Shown in pieces: positions 1-6,603 of a stretch of DNA of 16,756 nucleotides. The translations under genes were made by a program, and so were the position numbers. The stretch lies in assembly GCA_035938875.1 (NCBI GenBank), contig DASZGL010000028.1, forward strand, positions 1 to 16,756, in the 5' to 3' direction. This DNA comes from DASZGL01 sp035938875 (lineage in GTDB: Bacteria > Chloroflexota > Dormibacteria > Aeolococcales > Aeolococcaceae). The notes under the pieces were generated by a model. That model did not search any database. It saw only the letters and a list, made by a program, of their open reading frames with translations, and was not told the origin of the DNA. The first letter of the stretch is position 1; each line of letters starts with the position of its first letter.

Positions 1-173
1 TCGAGGCCTCGATCACCGAGGTCGAGGAGCAGCTGCGCCGCGCCAGGGAGCAACTGCTCGACCCGGCGACCTTCGACAACCCTGTCGCGGGCGCCCAGGC
101 TGGACGCGACTACGACCGGCTCGCCGGAGCGCTGGCGGAGCTTTACGACCGCTGGGCCAACGCCGCCGGCTGA
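1..173 (+). CDS. ABC-F family ATPase, C-terminal fragment (partial at 5' end)
   Basis: The window opens inside a gene read in the frame starting at base 3, ending at TGA 171-173; 56 residues are visible. They form a charged, alanine-rich amphipathic helical pair: an EEQLRRAREQL stretch, a DPATFDNP turn, then LAGALAELYDRWANAAG. This pattern of two helices separated by a 'D-P-x-x-(Y/F)' turn and ending in 'LY-x-R-W' is typical of the C-terminal coiled-coil of ABC-F (Uup/EttA-like) proteins, which are cytoplasmic, ribosome-associated ATPases without membrane domains. No ATPase motif is in view because it would lie upstream of the window. The gene converges on the ferredoxin gene, and the gap between them holds a structured element. 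The assignment rests only on the tail, so another coiled-coil protein is possible. Confidence 0.6.
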   Translation, partial: EASITEVEEQLRRAREQLLDPATFDNPVAGAQAGRDYDRLAGALAELYDRWANAAG

Positions 174-180
174 GGCTGCA

Positions 181-300
181 CCCGCGCCGGCGCCGAGCGC
201 CACGCGCCACCGGCGCGGCGGCCGTCGAGGACGGCCGGAGGGGGGTATGGCCGATCTGGGCTCAGCCCGGTCGGCATGTCAGAGGGGGAGCATCCCCCCT
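181..300 (-). repeat. Structured intergenic element, copy 1 (multi-hairpin, shared with 10884-11010)
   Basis: Read on the minus strand from 300 downwards, the element starts 3 nt after the ferredoxin stop. In order it contains: hairpin I, AGGGGGGATGCTCCCCC (300-284); linker TGACATG (281-275); hairpin II with arms GCCGA/TCGGC and GGGC/GCCC around a TGA loop (275-250); linker CATACCCCC (249-241); hairpin III with arms CGGCCGT (237-231) and ACGGCCG (225-219) around loop CCTCG; hairpin IV with 9-bp arms CCGCGCCGG and CCGGCGCGG (218-210 and 190-182). The same order and linkers occur at 10884-11010. It fills nearly the whole 130-bp gap between convergent genes and may also terminate transcription. 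Sequence and pairing are read directly; RNA function is inferred. Confidence 0.7.
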
Positions 301-303
301 CCG

Positions 304-498
304 TTAAGGCTCGAGGATGACGGCGCCCTCGGGGCAGGCCATCACCGCGTTCTGCACTTTGACGAGGAGCTCCTCGGGAAACTCCTCCATGCCGGCGCGC
401 ACCTCGGCGAAGCCGTCGACGATCTCGTACACCTCGGGACATTCCTCGGCGCAGCACTTGTTGCCCTGACACTTGTCCAGGTCGACGCGGGTGCGCAT
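304..498 (-). CDS. Small single-cluster ferredoxin
   Basis: A 64-residue protein with the layout of single-cluster [3Fe-4S]/[4Fe-4S] ferredoxins, small soluble electron carriers (often to cytochromes P450 or other oxidoreductases). The N-terminal motif is C10-QG-N13-KC-C16-AEE-C20-P and the C-terminal one is C55-P-EGA. Aligned with Pyrococcus furiosus-type ferredoxin, the ligands would be C10, C16 and C55. The second ligand position, Cys or Asp in known [4Fe-4S] forms, is Asn13. C20 matches the non-ligand cysteine that forms a disulfide in the Pyrococcus protein, and C15 is an extra neighbour. The ATG start is supported by a Shine-Dalgarno-like GGGAG about 8-9 nt upstream. It stands alone with no P450 or reductase gene adjacent, so its partner is unknown. 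Cluster type cannot be decided from sequence. Confidence 0.85.
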   Translation of the reverse strand: MRTRVDLDKCQGNKCCAEECPEVYEIVDGFAEVRAGMEEFPEELLVKVQNAVMACPEGAVILEP

Positions 499-536
499 TG
501 GTGGTTCTCCCAGGGCAGGCGGCGCGACGGCCGCAC

Positions 537-542
537 AGTGTA
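537..542 (-). promoter_or_regulatory. Possible -10 element for the ferredoxin gene
   Basis: On the minus strand TACACT (542-537) matches the TAnnnT -10 pattern and lies 38 nt upstream of the ferredoxin ATG, leaving a leader of about 30 nt that contains the GGGAG ribosome-binding site. No convincing -35 hexamer was found at 16-18 nt spacing. The rest of the 499-642 gap is GC-rich and I saw no further structure in it. Confidence 0.3.
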
Positions 543-642
543 TGTGCCCCGCGGACTCGGCCGCTGCGCGGTGTCAGCCGCCTGGGTGGCGCCCAGCAAC
601 CGTGGCCGGTCGCGCGTGCCGCCGCTGTGCGATGGTCCGCGC

Positions 643-1179
643 ATGCCACACCACGGTCCCGGCACGATCCTGCTCGAGGCCGAGACCATCGCCGATCGCG
701 TCGCCGCGCTCGCCGCGGAGGTCGACCGGACCTACGCCGACGCGCCGCAGCCGGTGGTGCTGGTCTGCGTCCTCAAGGGATCGTTGATGTTCACCGCCGA
801 CCTGGCGCGGGCGATGACCGTCCCGATGGAGATCGACACCATCGCGGTCCGGTCGTACGTCGCCGGGCGGCAGAGCTCGGGCGGCGTCGAACTGGTCAAG
901 GATGTCGGTATCGCACTGCGCGACCGTGACGTGCTGATCGTCGAGGACATCATCGACACGGGGATCACCACGTCGTTCATCTGCGATCGTCTGCGCGCCC
1001 ATCAACCCCGCTCATTGCGACTGATCACCTTGCTCGACAAACCCGCCCGGCGCGCGTGCCAGGTCAGCGTCGACTTCTGTGGCTTCACCATCGGTGACAC
1101 ATTCGTCGTCGGTTACGGGCTCGACCTCGACGAACGCTGGCGTGAGCTGCCCGATGTGCGCGCGCTGGACGGTGCATGA
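643..1179 (+). CDS. hpt: Hypoxanthine(-guanine) phosphoribosyltransferase
   Basis: Cytoplasmic purine salvage enzyme that transfers the phosphoribosyl group of PRPP to hypoxanthine or guanine. The 178-residue length is normal for bacterial Hpt. Visible motifs in order: VCVLKGS (residues 41-47, the LKGS pyrophosphate loop); the PRPP-binding signature VLIVEDIIDTG (97-107) with its acidic pair E101-D102; LLDKPARR with K133, the purine-contacting lysine; and the C-terminal FVVGYGLDLDERWRELPDV, which is very characteristic of the family. I chose ATG 643 because it gives the usual N-terminus. The frame stays open upstream (to 247), and GTG 616 is an in-frame alternative. No clear ribosome-binding site precedes 643. 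The stop overlaps the start of the transporter gene by 4 nt, so the two are probably co-transcribed. Confidence 0.95.
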   Translation: MPHHGPGTILLEAETIADRVAALAAEVDRTYADAPQPVVLVCVLKGSLMFTADLARAMTVPMEIDTIAVRSYVAGRQSSGGVELVKDVGIALRDRDVLIVEDIIDTGITTSFICDRLRAHQPRSLRLITLLDKPARRACQVSVDFCGFTIGDTFVVGYGLDLDERWRELPDVRALDGA

Positions 1180-2084
1180 GTCGCGGAGCGCGGATCGCGC
1201 CTGCCGCGCTGGTGGTGGCGATCCTCGCGGTGTCGTTCTCGGCGATCTTCATCCGCCTCGGCGACGCGCCGGCGGCAACCATCGTCTTCGGCCGCATGGC
1301 CATCACGGTTGTCCTCCTGGCACCGCTGCTGGCCCGCGACGCCGCCGCCGGTGCGATCCCGCGAACCCGCCGCGACTGGGCTCTGATCGTTGTCAGCGGC
1401 GTCTGCCTGGCGGCGCACTTCCTCACCTGGACGGCGTCCCTGCGCTACACGTCGGTGGCGTCGAGCGTGCTCCTGGTCTCGCTCCATCCGGTGTTCGTCG
1501 CCGCGCTCGGCCGCCGCCTTCTCGGCGAGGCGGTGTCGCTGCGCCTCGTCGCCGGTCTGGCGCTGGCTCTGGCGGGAACGGTGATCACCACCGCCGGCGA
1601 CCTGCGTCTCAGCGCCTCGGCGCTCGGTGGCGACATGCTGGCCATCGCCGGCGCGGTGACCTTCACCGGCTACCTTCTCGTCGGCCGCAGCGTTCGCGCA
1701 CGCTCCGGCGCCGCCGGATACTCGGTGCCGGTGTACGCGATCTGCGCGCTCATCGCGCTCGCGGTCGTGCCGCTGACTGGCGCCGACGTCATCCCCAGCC
1801 GCCGCGCGGCGCTCGCCTGCGTGGGTCTCGCCGTCGTCTGCACCATCCTCGGCCACACCGTGTTCAACTGGACGCTGCGCCACCTGCGCGCCGCCGTGGT
1901 GTCGCTGGCGTTTCTCGGTGAGCCACCGGCGACGGCGTTGCTGGCGCTTCCGTTCCTCGGTGAACGACCCCCAGCGACCGCCGTCGCCGGTGGCTTGGTG
2001 ATCATCGCCGGACTTTCGTTGGCCCTCAGCGAGCCGAGCCGTCCGGTCGGTGACGATTTGGTGGTGGCCGCCGCGACAGACTGA
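1176..2084 (+). CDS. EamA/DMT-superfamily transporter
   Basis: A 302-residue integral membrane protein with about ten hydrophobic helices arranged as two EamA repeats, the layout of the drug/metabolite transporter superfamily. The first repeat begins with the positively charged N-terminus and an AILAVSFSAIFIRLGDAPA helix and includes the typical RYTSVASSVLL...HPVFVAALGRRLLGE segment. The second repeat contains the matching NWTLRHLRAAVVSLAFLGEPPATALLALPFLGERP stretch, the usual (F/L)GE signature at the end of each half. Members export or import metabolites, amino acids or nucleosides. The substrate cannot be read from sequence, but the 4-nt overlap with hpt makes a purine-related solute conceivable (inference). 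The stop codon lies inside the stem of the following terminator. Confidence 0.92.
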   Translation: MSRGARIAPAALVVAILAVSFSAIFIRLGDAPAATIVFGRMAITVVLLAPLLARDAAAGAIPRTRRDWALIVVSGVCLAAHFLTWTASLRYTSVASSVLLVSLHPVFVAALGRRLLGEAVSLRLVAGLALALAGTVITTAGDLRLSASALGGDMLAIAGAVTFTGYLLVGRSVRARSGAAGYSVPVYAICALIALAVVPLTGADVIPSRRAALACVGLAVVCTILGHTVFNWTLRHLRAAVVSLAFLGEPPATALLALPFLGERPPATAVAGGLVIIAGLSLALSEPSRPVGDDLVVAAATD

Positions 2085-2123
2085 CGCGTTCGTACTTTTC
2101 CGCGCGAACCGTCAGGCTTTTCT
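2081..2123 (+). terminator. Intrinsic terminator of the hpt-transporter operon
   Basis: Arms CTGACG (2081-2086) and CGTCAG (2110-2115) plus GTTCG (2088-2092) and CGAAC (2105-2109) form an 11-bp stem with one bulged C (2087) and a 12-nt loop. It is followed by GCTTTTCT, a T-rich tract as in rho-independent terminators. The TGA stop (2082-2084) of the transporter gene is part of the 5' arm. Confidence 0.75.
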
Positions 2124-2290
2124 CGTGTTTGACTGAGTTCGGGCAACGACGTCACACGCATTCACGACCCCGTCACAACAACTCAGCGCATGTGCGAGCG
2201 AGGGCGGGGGACGATGCGTGTCGTCACGCGGTCGGGGAGCGACGGTGGTGGCGCCCTCGGCCGCTCAACCTTCGGGGTAAGGACGTCGCC
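2124..2290 (+). promoter_or_regulatory. Structured leader region of the Tad-like operon, with RBS
   Basis: This is the 5' region of the tadE-like gene. TTGACT (2127-2132) resembles a -35 box, but I see no good -10 behind it. Downstream are a small hairpin GACGA/TCGTC (2210-2214 and 2221-2225), a 10-bp hairpin GCGGTCGGGG/CCCTCGGCCGC (2228-2237 with 2255-2264, two G-U pairs), and the ribosome-binding site AAGGA (2279-2283), 7 nt before the ATG. CCTT at 2269-2272 can pair with the AAGG of that site across a 6-nt loop. The region lacks the GCAAACC/GCAAAGCC blocks of a c-di-GMP-I riboswitch. Regulation by structure is inference. Confidence 0.35.
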
Positions 2291-2875
2291 ATGCTGTCGC
2301 GTTGCGGGCCTCGAAGCGGAGAACGTGGACAGGGCGTCGCCGAGTTCGCTCTGATCCTTCCGCTGCTCCTCGCCCTGGTCTTCGGCATCTACGACTTCGG
2401 TCGCGGGATGTCGGCGAACGTGACCACCACCAACGCGGCGCGCGAGGGCGCCCGATATCTCGCCGCCGAGGCGCGACTGGTGCCGTCACCCTACGGACAG
2501 GCGTGCCCGGGTGGCACGGTGAGCGCGCCGACGGCGCCGTCCATCGGCAGCGCGCAAGGGGTTGCCTGGCGCCAGCTGCAGACCGCCAGCCTCGACCTCA
2601 CCCAGGTGACGATGACGACGTACTGGTACAGCGCGGCCTTGAACAACGATCCCGGACTGGACACCCCGGGCAATCGCAGCCGGCAGGACGTCAAGTACAC
2701 GTGCGCAGCGGGCGGCTCGCCCACCGCGGTGTTCAACACACCCACATACGTGCCCGCTGCGGGTGATTCGGTGGTCTTCGAGATCGCCTACGTCTACCGG
2801 CCCTCGACGCCGGTCATCGCGCAGCTGTTCAGCACCATCACCATCACCCGCGACACGACGATGGTGCTCGAGTGA
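2291..2875 (+). CDS. TadE-like pilus assembly protein
   Basis: A 194-residue protein with the classical TadE N-terminus: short basic lead, ERGQG (11-15), then VAEFALILPLLLALVFGIYDFGR, a single transmembrane helix, and the TTNAAREGARYLA motif (46-58). TadE-like proteins are minor pseudopilins or accessory membrane proteins of the tight-adherence (Flp) pilus system, with the C-terminal part outside the membrane. A glycine followed two residues later by Glu (G15-VAE) resembles the processing site of Flp-type pseudopilins. The start ATG 2291 is fixed by AAGGA 7 nt upstream. The frame is open further 5' (to 2129), but that extension is a poor, arginine-rich sequence and was rejected. The gene overlaps the TadG-like gene by 4 nt. 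No Flp pilin, TadA ATPase, TadB/C or prepilin peptidase is in the window, so the secretion machinery must lie elsewhere. Confidence 0.88.
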   Translation: MLSRCGPRSGERGQGVAEFALILPLLLALVFGIYDFGRGMSANVTTTNAAREGARYLAAEARLVPSPYGQACPGGTVSAPTAPSIGSAQGVAWRQLQTASLDLTQVTMTTYWYSAALNNDPGLDTPGNRSRQDVKYTCAAGGSPTAVFNTPTYVPAAGDSVVFEIAYVYRPSTPVIAQLFSTITITRDTTMVLE

Positions 2876-4821
2876 ACCGCCGGTCACCGGTGGCGGGCGA
2901 TGCGCGCGGCCAGGCGACGGTGCTCATCGCCCTGGCAGCGCTCCTGCTGTTCGCCCTCGCGGGACTGGTTCTCGACGGGGGTTTCGAGGCCGCGCAATAC
3001 CGGCAGGCGCAGAACGCCGCCGACGCTGGTGTGCTCGCCGCGGGGCGCTCGCTGCTCGCCGGCGCCGCGGTCAACAGCATCCCCAGCAACGCGCAGCTTG
3101 CCACGATCGCCCAGAAGGCGATTGCCAACAACCGGGCGGTGGGCACGTTCGCATCGCTGCCCACGGCATCGGTCAACCTGGGGCCGTTTCCCAACTACAG
3201 CACCGCGCAGACGGCCGACGCGGGTCACCTCACCCTCCAGGGCGGTGGTTCGCCGTGCGCCACAGTGGGCGACTTCGACATCAGCGGTGGCAACGCCATC
3301 GGTTCGACGCAGAGCCTGGCACTGCCCGGCGCCAGCACCGCGTCCGACAAGGTGTCGACGCTGAGTGGGCACTTCTACGACTTGGTGAACGGCTGCGCCA
3401 CAGCCGAGGCGGGATGCACGCTCTACACGGCTACGTTTCAGCCGGGCCAGCAGAGCAACGGCACCGCGCAGACGTGCGGCGGCGTCGGTCTTCCCGCCAA
3501 CATCTCGACGCCTGTGGGCACGGTCCTGGCGCAGCAGGTGTCGCCGGTGGTGTACGGGCCACCGGGTGCAGCCGGCATACCCAGGTCGAGTGCCGACAAC
3601 GTGCTCACCAACGTGCAGTTCGGCTCGCCCGGTGTCGCCACCGTGACTGCGAGTACGGTGACGACCAGCGTCCGCGGAGGCACGGATACCAACCATCCCG
3701 ACCGGGCCACGTCCGATGCCGCAGCCGGTGTCGGCAACCTGGGAACCACCATCGGGATGGCTGTCGAGCCGCAGCTCAGCATCGGCCTCAGCGTGTCCGG
3801 GGGAGCGGCGAAGTCGCACGTTGCGGCGACGGCGACGAGCCTGTTGGCGTCGTCGTCCTGCAGCATCGGCGCCGGTGGCGGCACGATGACCATCGCCGAT
3901 CCACTTCGCTTCGCCACAGTGACCCTGACGTTCAACGCCGATTGCACTCTGCCCTCGCTGCCCGGCGCGGTGACCTCGGCGCTGTCGAGCCTGGGCATCA
4001 CCCTGACGGTGCAGGGCGGATATGCGAATCAGTCGTCGGGATGCGCCAGCGCTCCGCTGCCGCTCGCCGCCGGTCAGCGATGCCAGGTGACCCAGTGCCT
4101 GGCGCGCATCGGCTTGGCGGTCGGCGACGACGCGTCACATTCCGCGTGCCTGGCCGAGGCCATCGCCTCGGTGACCAACGACGGTGGCACCGGCGTGACC
4201 CCCAGCACCACGTACGCGCTGGGCGACACGGCGAGCACCACGTCGCCGAACTTCTTCTTCGGCGTCTTCGGCTGGCGGTCGACCAAGCCCGGAGCCCGGG
4301 CCGCCGTCGGTCTCTACCGGATCAACGACCTGTCCGCGACCGCCTTCAACAGCGCGCCGCTCGCCGTGGCCTCGACTCAGGTCGAGGTCGTCTCCGGCCA
4401 GTACAAGCCGCTGGTGACGGGCGGCGTCTACTACCTGTACGGCAGCAACATCAACAACTTCGCCCACGTCAGCGCGCCGGCTGGTTGGCTGGGGCGGGTC
4501 ACCAGCTCGGGGGCACACGCCGTGGGCAGCACGCTGACCCTCGACACGTCGGGCGGCGCACCGAACACGTTCCTCAACGGAGGCGGTTTCTACGTCCTGC
4601 CGGTGGTCAACCCCGTTTCCAAGCAGGTGCTCTACTACGCCGTCTTCGACACGGTGGCCAGCCCACCGGCCGGCTGCGACGCCGGCGCCGTGTGCGGTCT
4701 GCTCGACATCTCCATCCCCGTTCCCACACCCAACACCACCGTCGACACCCCGGTCGCCGGTGTCTGGACCGCGTACAGCGAGCCTGCGGCGACGACGCTG
4801 CAGCTGACCCAGCTCCCGTGA
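2872..4821 (+). CDS. TadG-like Flp pilus-assembly protein
   Basis: A 649-residue protein starting with GTG in a GTGA overlap with the tadE-like gene. The N-terminus, GDARGQATVLIALAALLLFALAG (9-31) followed by LVLDGG and QYRQAQNAADAGVLAAGRSL, is the hallmark of TadG / TadE-G-like proteins: one transmembrane helix and then a helix with the 'QNAADAAALAGA'-type motif. The long remainder (about 590 residues) is Ser/Thr/Gly/Ala-rich and contains scattered cysteines, as expected for an extracytoplasmic beta-rich domain. I see no von Willebrand A metal-site motif (DxSxS), which some TadG proteins carry. Family knowledge places TadG at the cell envelope with a role in pilus anchoring or surface adhesion. 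The next gene overlaps by another GTGA, so the three genes form one translationally coupled operon. Confidence 0.82.
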   Translation: MNRRSPVAGDARGQATVLIALAALLLFALAGLVLDGGFEAAQYRQAQNAADAGVLAAGRSLLAGAAVNSIPSNAQLATIAQKAIANNRAVGTFASLPTASVNLGPFPNYSTAQTADAGHLTLQGGGSPCATVGDFDISGGNAIGSTQSLALPGASTASDKVSTLSGHFYDLVNGCATAEAGCTLYTATFQPGQQSNGTAQTCGGVGLPANISTPVGTVLAQQVSPVVYGPPGAAGIPRSSADNVLTNVQFGSPGVATVTASTVTTSVRGGTDTNHPDRATSDAAAGVGNLGTTIGMAVEPQLSIGLSVSGGAAKSHVAATATSLLASSSCSIGAGGGTMTIADPLRFATVTLTFNADCTLPSLPGAVTSALSSLGITLTVQGGYANQSSGCASAPLPLAAGQRCQVTQCLARIGLAVGDDASHSACLAEAIASVTNDGGTGVTPSTTYALGDTASTTSPNFFFGVFGWRSTKPGARAAVGLYRINDLSATAFNSAPLAVASTQVEVVSGQYKPLVTGGVYYLYGSNINNFAHVSAPAGWLGRVTSSGAHAVGSTLTLDTSGGAPNTFLNGGGFYVLPVVNPVSKQVLYYAVFDTVASPPAGCDAGAVCGLLDISIPVPTPNTTVDTPVAGVWTAYSEPAATTLQLTQLP

Positions 4822-5903
4822 TCGCTTTGTCGCGCACGCGCGCCGCCGCGCTCGTCTGGCTCGCCGGCGGCGCGTTCGCTGTCACCACGGTGAGCGCATC
4901 CGCCGGCGATCCCCCGCGGCTGAGCTCGGTGGCGCCGTCGTCGGTGCGCAGCGGCGGCAGCGATCCGATCCGGATCAGCGTGCTGGGCAGCAACCTGCGC
5001 AATGTCACCGCGGTGCATCTCTTCCCCGCGGTTCAGGTGCGCAGCTTCCTCGTCTACAACGACAGCACGGTGCTGGTGACGCTGCCGCCGTCGATCCCCA
5101 CGGGCAGCTATTCGATCCAGGTCGACTCCCCCGACGGCCCCAGTGACGCCCTGGCCGAGCCGGTGTTCAGCGTCTCGGCGCTGGCGCCGCCACCACCGCA
5201 GGACCAGCCGCCGAGCAGCGTGGACCTGCCACCGCCGGGCGCGCGCCCCAGCTATGCGCCACCACCGGACGACCCCGGCAGCGCGTCGCAGCAGACGCAG
5301 CCACCGTCGGCGACGGCGTCGAACGTCGCACCGGCCGTGATGTCCGCGAGTCCGCCGTCGAAGCCGAGTGGTGGCACCAACCCGTTCTGGATGGTCGGCA
5401 TCGGCCTGCTGCTCGGCGGCGTCGCCTACACGCTGTGGGGCAGCGGTGGCCGCGTCTCCATGGCCCGGCGACACGGGTTCCTGGCGCAGGTCGTCGCCCG
5501 CCCCGCGCAGCGACTGCGCATCGGCCGGATCTGCCGGCAGTGCGGCCGTGTCCACTGGTTGTGGCGCACGCGGCGCGACCTCTGGAGATCGGGTGACTAC
5601 TGCAGCGCGATCTGCTTCGTGACCGGGCAGGAGGCAGAGCTCAGCCAGCATTTTGGCGAGGAGGTGGCGTCCTCGAGACTTCGTGACGTGGTGGTCTACA
5701 ACGACCTCGAGCAGCGGCTCGCGGCGGTGTTTCTCGCCGCCCCCGAGCAGGCCGGCGTCGACGACCTACTCTCGGCGGCCGATGCGGCAGCGGCCATCAC
5801 CGCCCCACTGCGAGGCGCGCGCGTGCCCACGGCGTGGCCGACCGACGACGCCGATGGTCACCCGCCCGATCCTCAACTGGGTGCGCAGGCGGTCAGGGCC
5901 TGA
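4818..5903 (+). CDS. Membrane-anchored IPT/TIG-domain protein with cytoplasmic Cys4 finger
   Basis: GTG 4818 overlaps the TadG stop and gives a 361-residue protein that I do not recognise as a named family. Parts in order: probable signal peptide (1-29, ending VSASA); an IPT/TIG-like immunoglobulin fold (about 33-120) with the typical P-x-L-S-S-V-A-P-S-S-V...G..I.I...G.NL start and GSYSIQV end; a Pro/Ser/Gln-rich linker (123-187); a transmembrane helix (188-207, NPFWMVGIGLLLGGVAYTLW); and a C-terminal cytoplasmic part with C239-x2-C242 and C262-x3-C266, plausibly a zinc site, then an acidic helical tail. Coupling to tadE/tadG suggests it links extracellular pilus or envelope components with something inside the cell (inference). 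The same frame is open from 2763 through tadG, but that upstream part is a shadow. Confidence 0.8.
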   Translation: MIALSRTRAAALVWLAGGAFAVTTVSASAGDPPRLSSVAPSSVRSGGSDPIRISVLGSNLRNVTAVHLFPAVQVRSFLVYNDSTVLVTLPPSIPTGSYSIQVDSPDGPSDALAEPVFSVSALAPPPPQDQPPSSVDLPPPGARPSYAPPPDDPGSASQQTQPPSATASNVAPAVMSASPPSKPSGGTNPFWMVGIGLLLGGVAYTLWGSGGRVSMARRHGFLAQVVARPAQRLRIGRICRQCGRVHWLWRTRRDLWRSGDYCSAICFVTGQEAELSQHFGEEVASSRLRDVVVYNDLEQRLAAVFLAAPEQAGVDDLLSAADAAAAITAPLRGARVPTAWPTDDADGHPPDPQLGAQAVRA

Positions 5904-5909
5904 GCCTGC
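5885..5909. terminator. Bidirectional hairpin at overlapping convergent gene ends
   Basis: Arms GCAGGC (5885-5890) and GCCTGC (5904-5909), then TCAG (5893-5896) and CTGA (5900-5903) around a 3-nt loop, with GG bulged at 5891-5892. The stop codons of both convergent genes, which overlap by 11 bp, lie opposite each other in the inner stem. There is no T-tract, so efficiency as a terminator is uncertain. Confidence 0.45.
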
Positions 5910-6603
5910 CGATCACCGCGGCAGGGCGGTTGGTGATGAGTACGTCGCAGCCCATCCCGGCCAGGCCGGCTGCCTCCTCCTCGTCGTCCACCGTCCAGGC
6001 GGCGACGATCGCGCCGGACCGGTGTGCACGTTGGACAAGCGGGGCGTCGATGAGCAGAGCAAGCGGTCCCACACCGTCGGCGCCGACCGCTTCGACCAGC
6101 GCCGCGACGTCGGCCGGCCGCTCCGCCACCAGCGCGACGGTGAACACCTCGCGGTCGAGCGTGCGTGCCTCGACCAGGTGGCGGTGGTCGAAGGCCAGGA
6201 GCATCACGTCGTCGTCCATGCCGGTGCGGCGCACGGTCGCGATCGCCGCAGCCGCCGCGCCCTCGCGAACGTCGACGTCGTCCTTCAGCTCGATGGCGAC
6301 GAGGCCGCGTCCACGCACCAGGTCGAGTGCCTCAGCGAGGCTGGGAACGTCGTGCCGGTGCAGCTCGGCGCTGCTCTGGCCGCCCACCCTCATGTCGATG
6401 CCAACGGTTCGCAGCAGGCTGGGGTCGTGCATCACCATGGGGACAGAGTCGGCGCTGAGGCGTACGTCGAGCTCGACACCGTCGGCGCCGATGCGCAGCG
6501 CCGATTCGAATGCGGCCAGCGTGTTCTCGGGGAAGCGCTGGGAATCGCCGCGGTGAGCGAACACCACCACGTCACCACGCTGCAGCCGGTCGCGGACACT
6601 CAC
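5893..6603 (-). CDS. Glycerophosphodiester phosphodiesterase (GDPD family)
   Basis: A 236-residue GDPD-family enzyme, which hydrolyses glycerophosphodiesters to glycerol-3-phosphate plus an alcohol using a TIM-barrel fold and a divalent metal. Motifs: FAHRGDSQRFPENT (15-28) with catalytic H17 and R18 and metal-binding E26; GVELDVRLSADSVPMVMHDPSL (42-63) with E44 and D46 and the second catalytic His H59; AIELK further in; and AWTVDDEEEAAGLAGMGCDVLITNRP at the end, the usual W-T-v-n...GVDGIITNRP tail. There is no signal peptide, so a cytoplasmic UgpQ-like role in phospholipid headgroup recycling is likely. The start is GTG 6603, in a GTGA overlap with the upstream membrane-protein gene. The open frame continues to 6948, but that extension is antisense shadow of the neighbour. 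Confidence 0.92.
   Translation of the reverse strand: MSVRDRLQRGDVVVFAHRGDSQRFPENTLAAFESALRIGADGVELDVRLSADSVPMVMHDPSLLRTVGIDMRVGGQSSAELHRHDVPSLAEALDLVRGRGLVAIELKDDVDVREGAAAAAIATVRRTGMDDDVMLLAFDHRHLVEARTLDREVFTVALVAERPADVAALVEAVGADGVGPLALLIDAPLVQRAHRSGAIVAAWTVDDEEEAAGLAGMGCDVLITNRPAAVIGRLRP

Noticed and set aside
247..642. N-terminal extension of hpt by an open in-frame stretch
   Set aside because: It would overlap the antisense ferredoxin gene, and Hpt proteins normally begin near ATG 643.
2228..2290. c-di-GMP-I (GEMM) riboswitch upstream of the Tad-like operon
   Set aside because: The conserved GCAAACC and GACGCAAAGCC blocks and tetraloop receptor are absent, so only generic hairpins remain.
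2763..4817. Long open frame running through tadE/tadG in the frame of the IPT-domain gene
   Set aside because: It gives Arg/His/Gly-rich low-quality sequence while the overlapping tadG frame shows a clear family N-terminus; the real gene begins at GTG 4818. It is an artefact of high GC.
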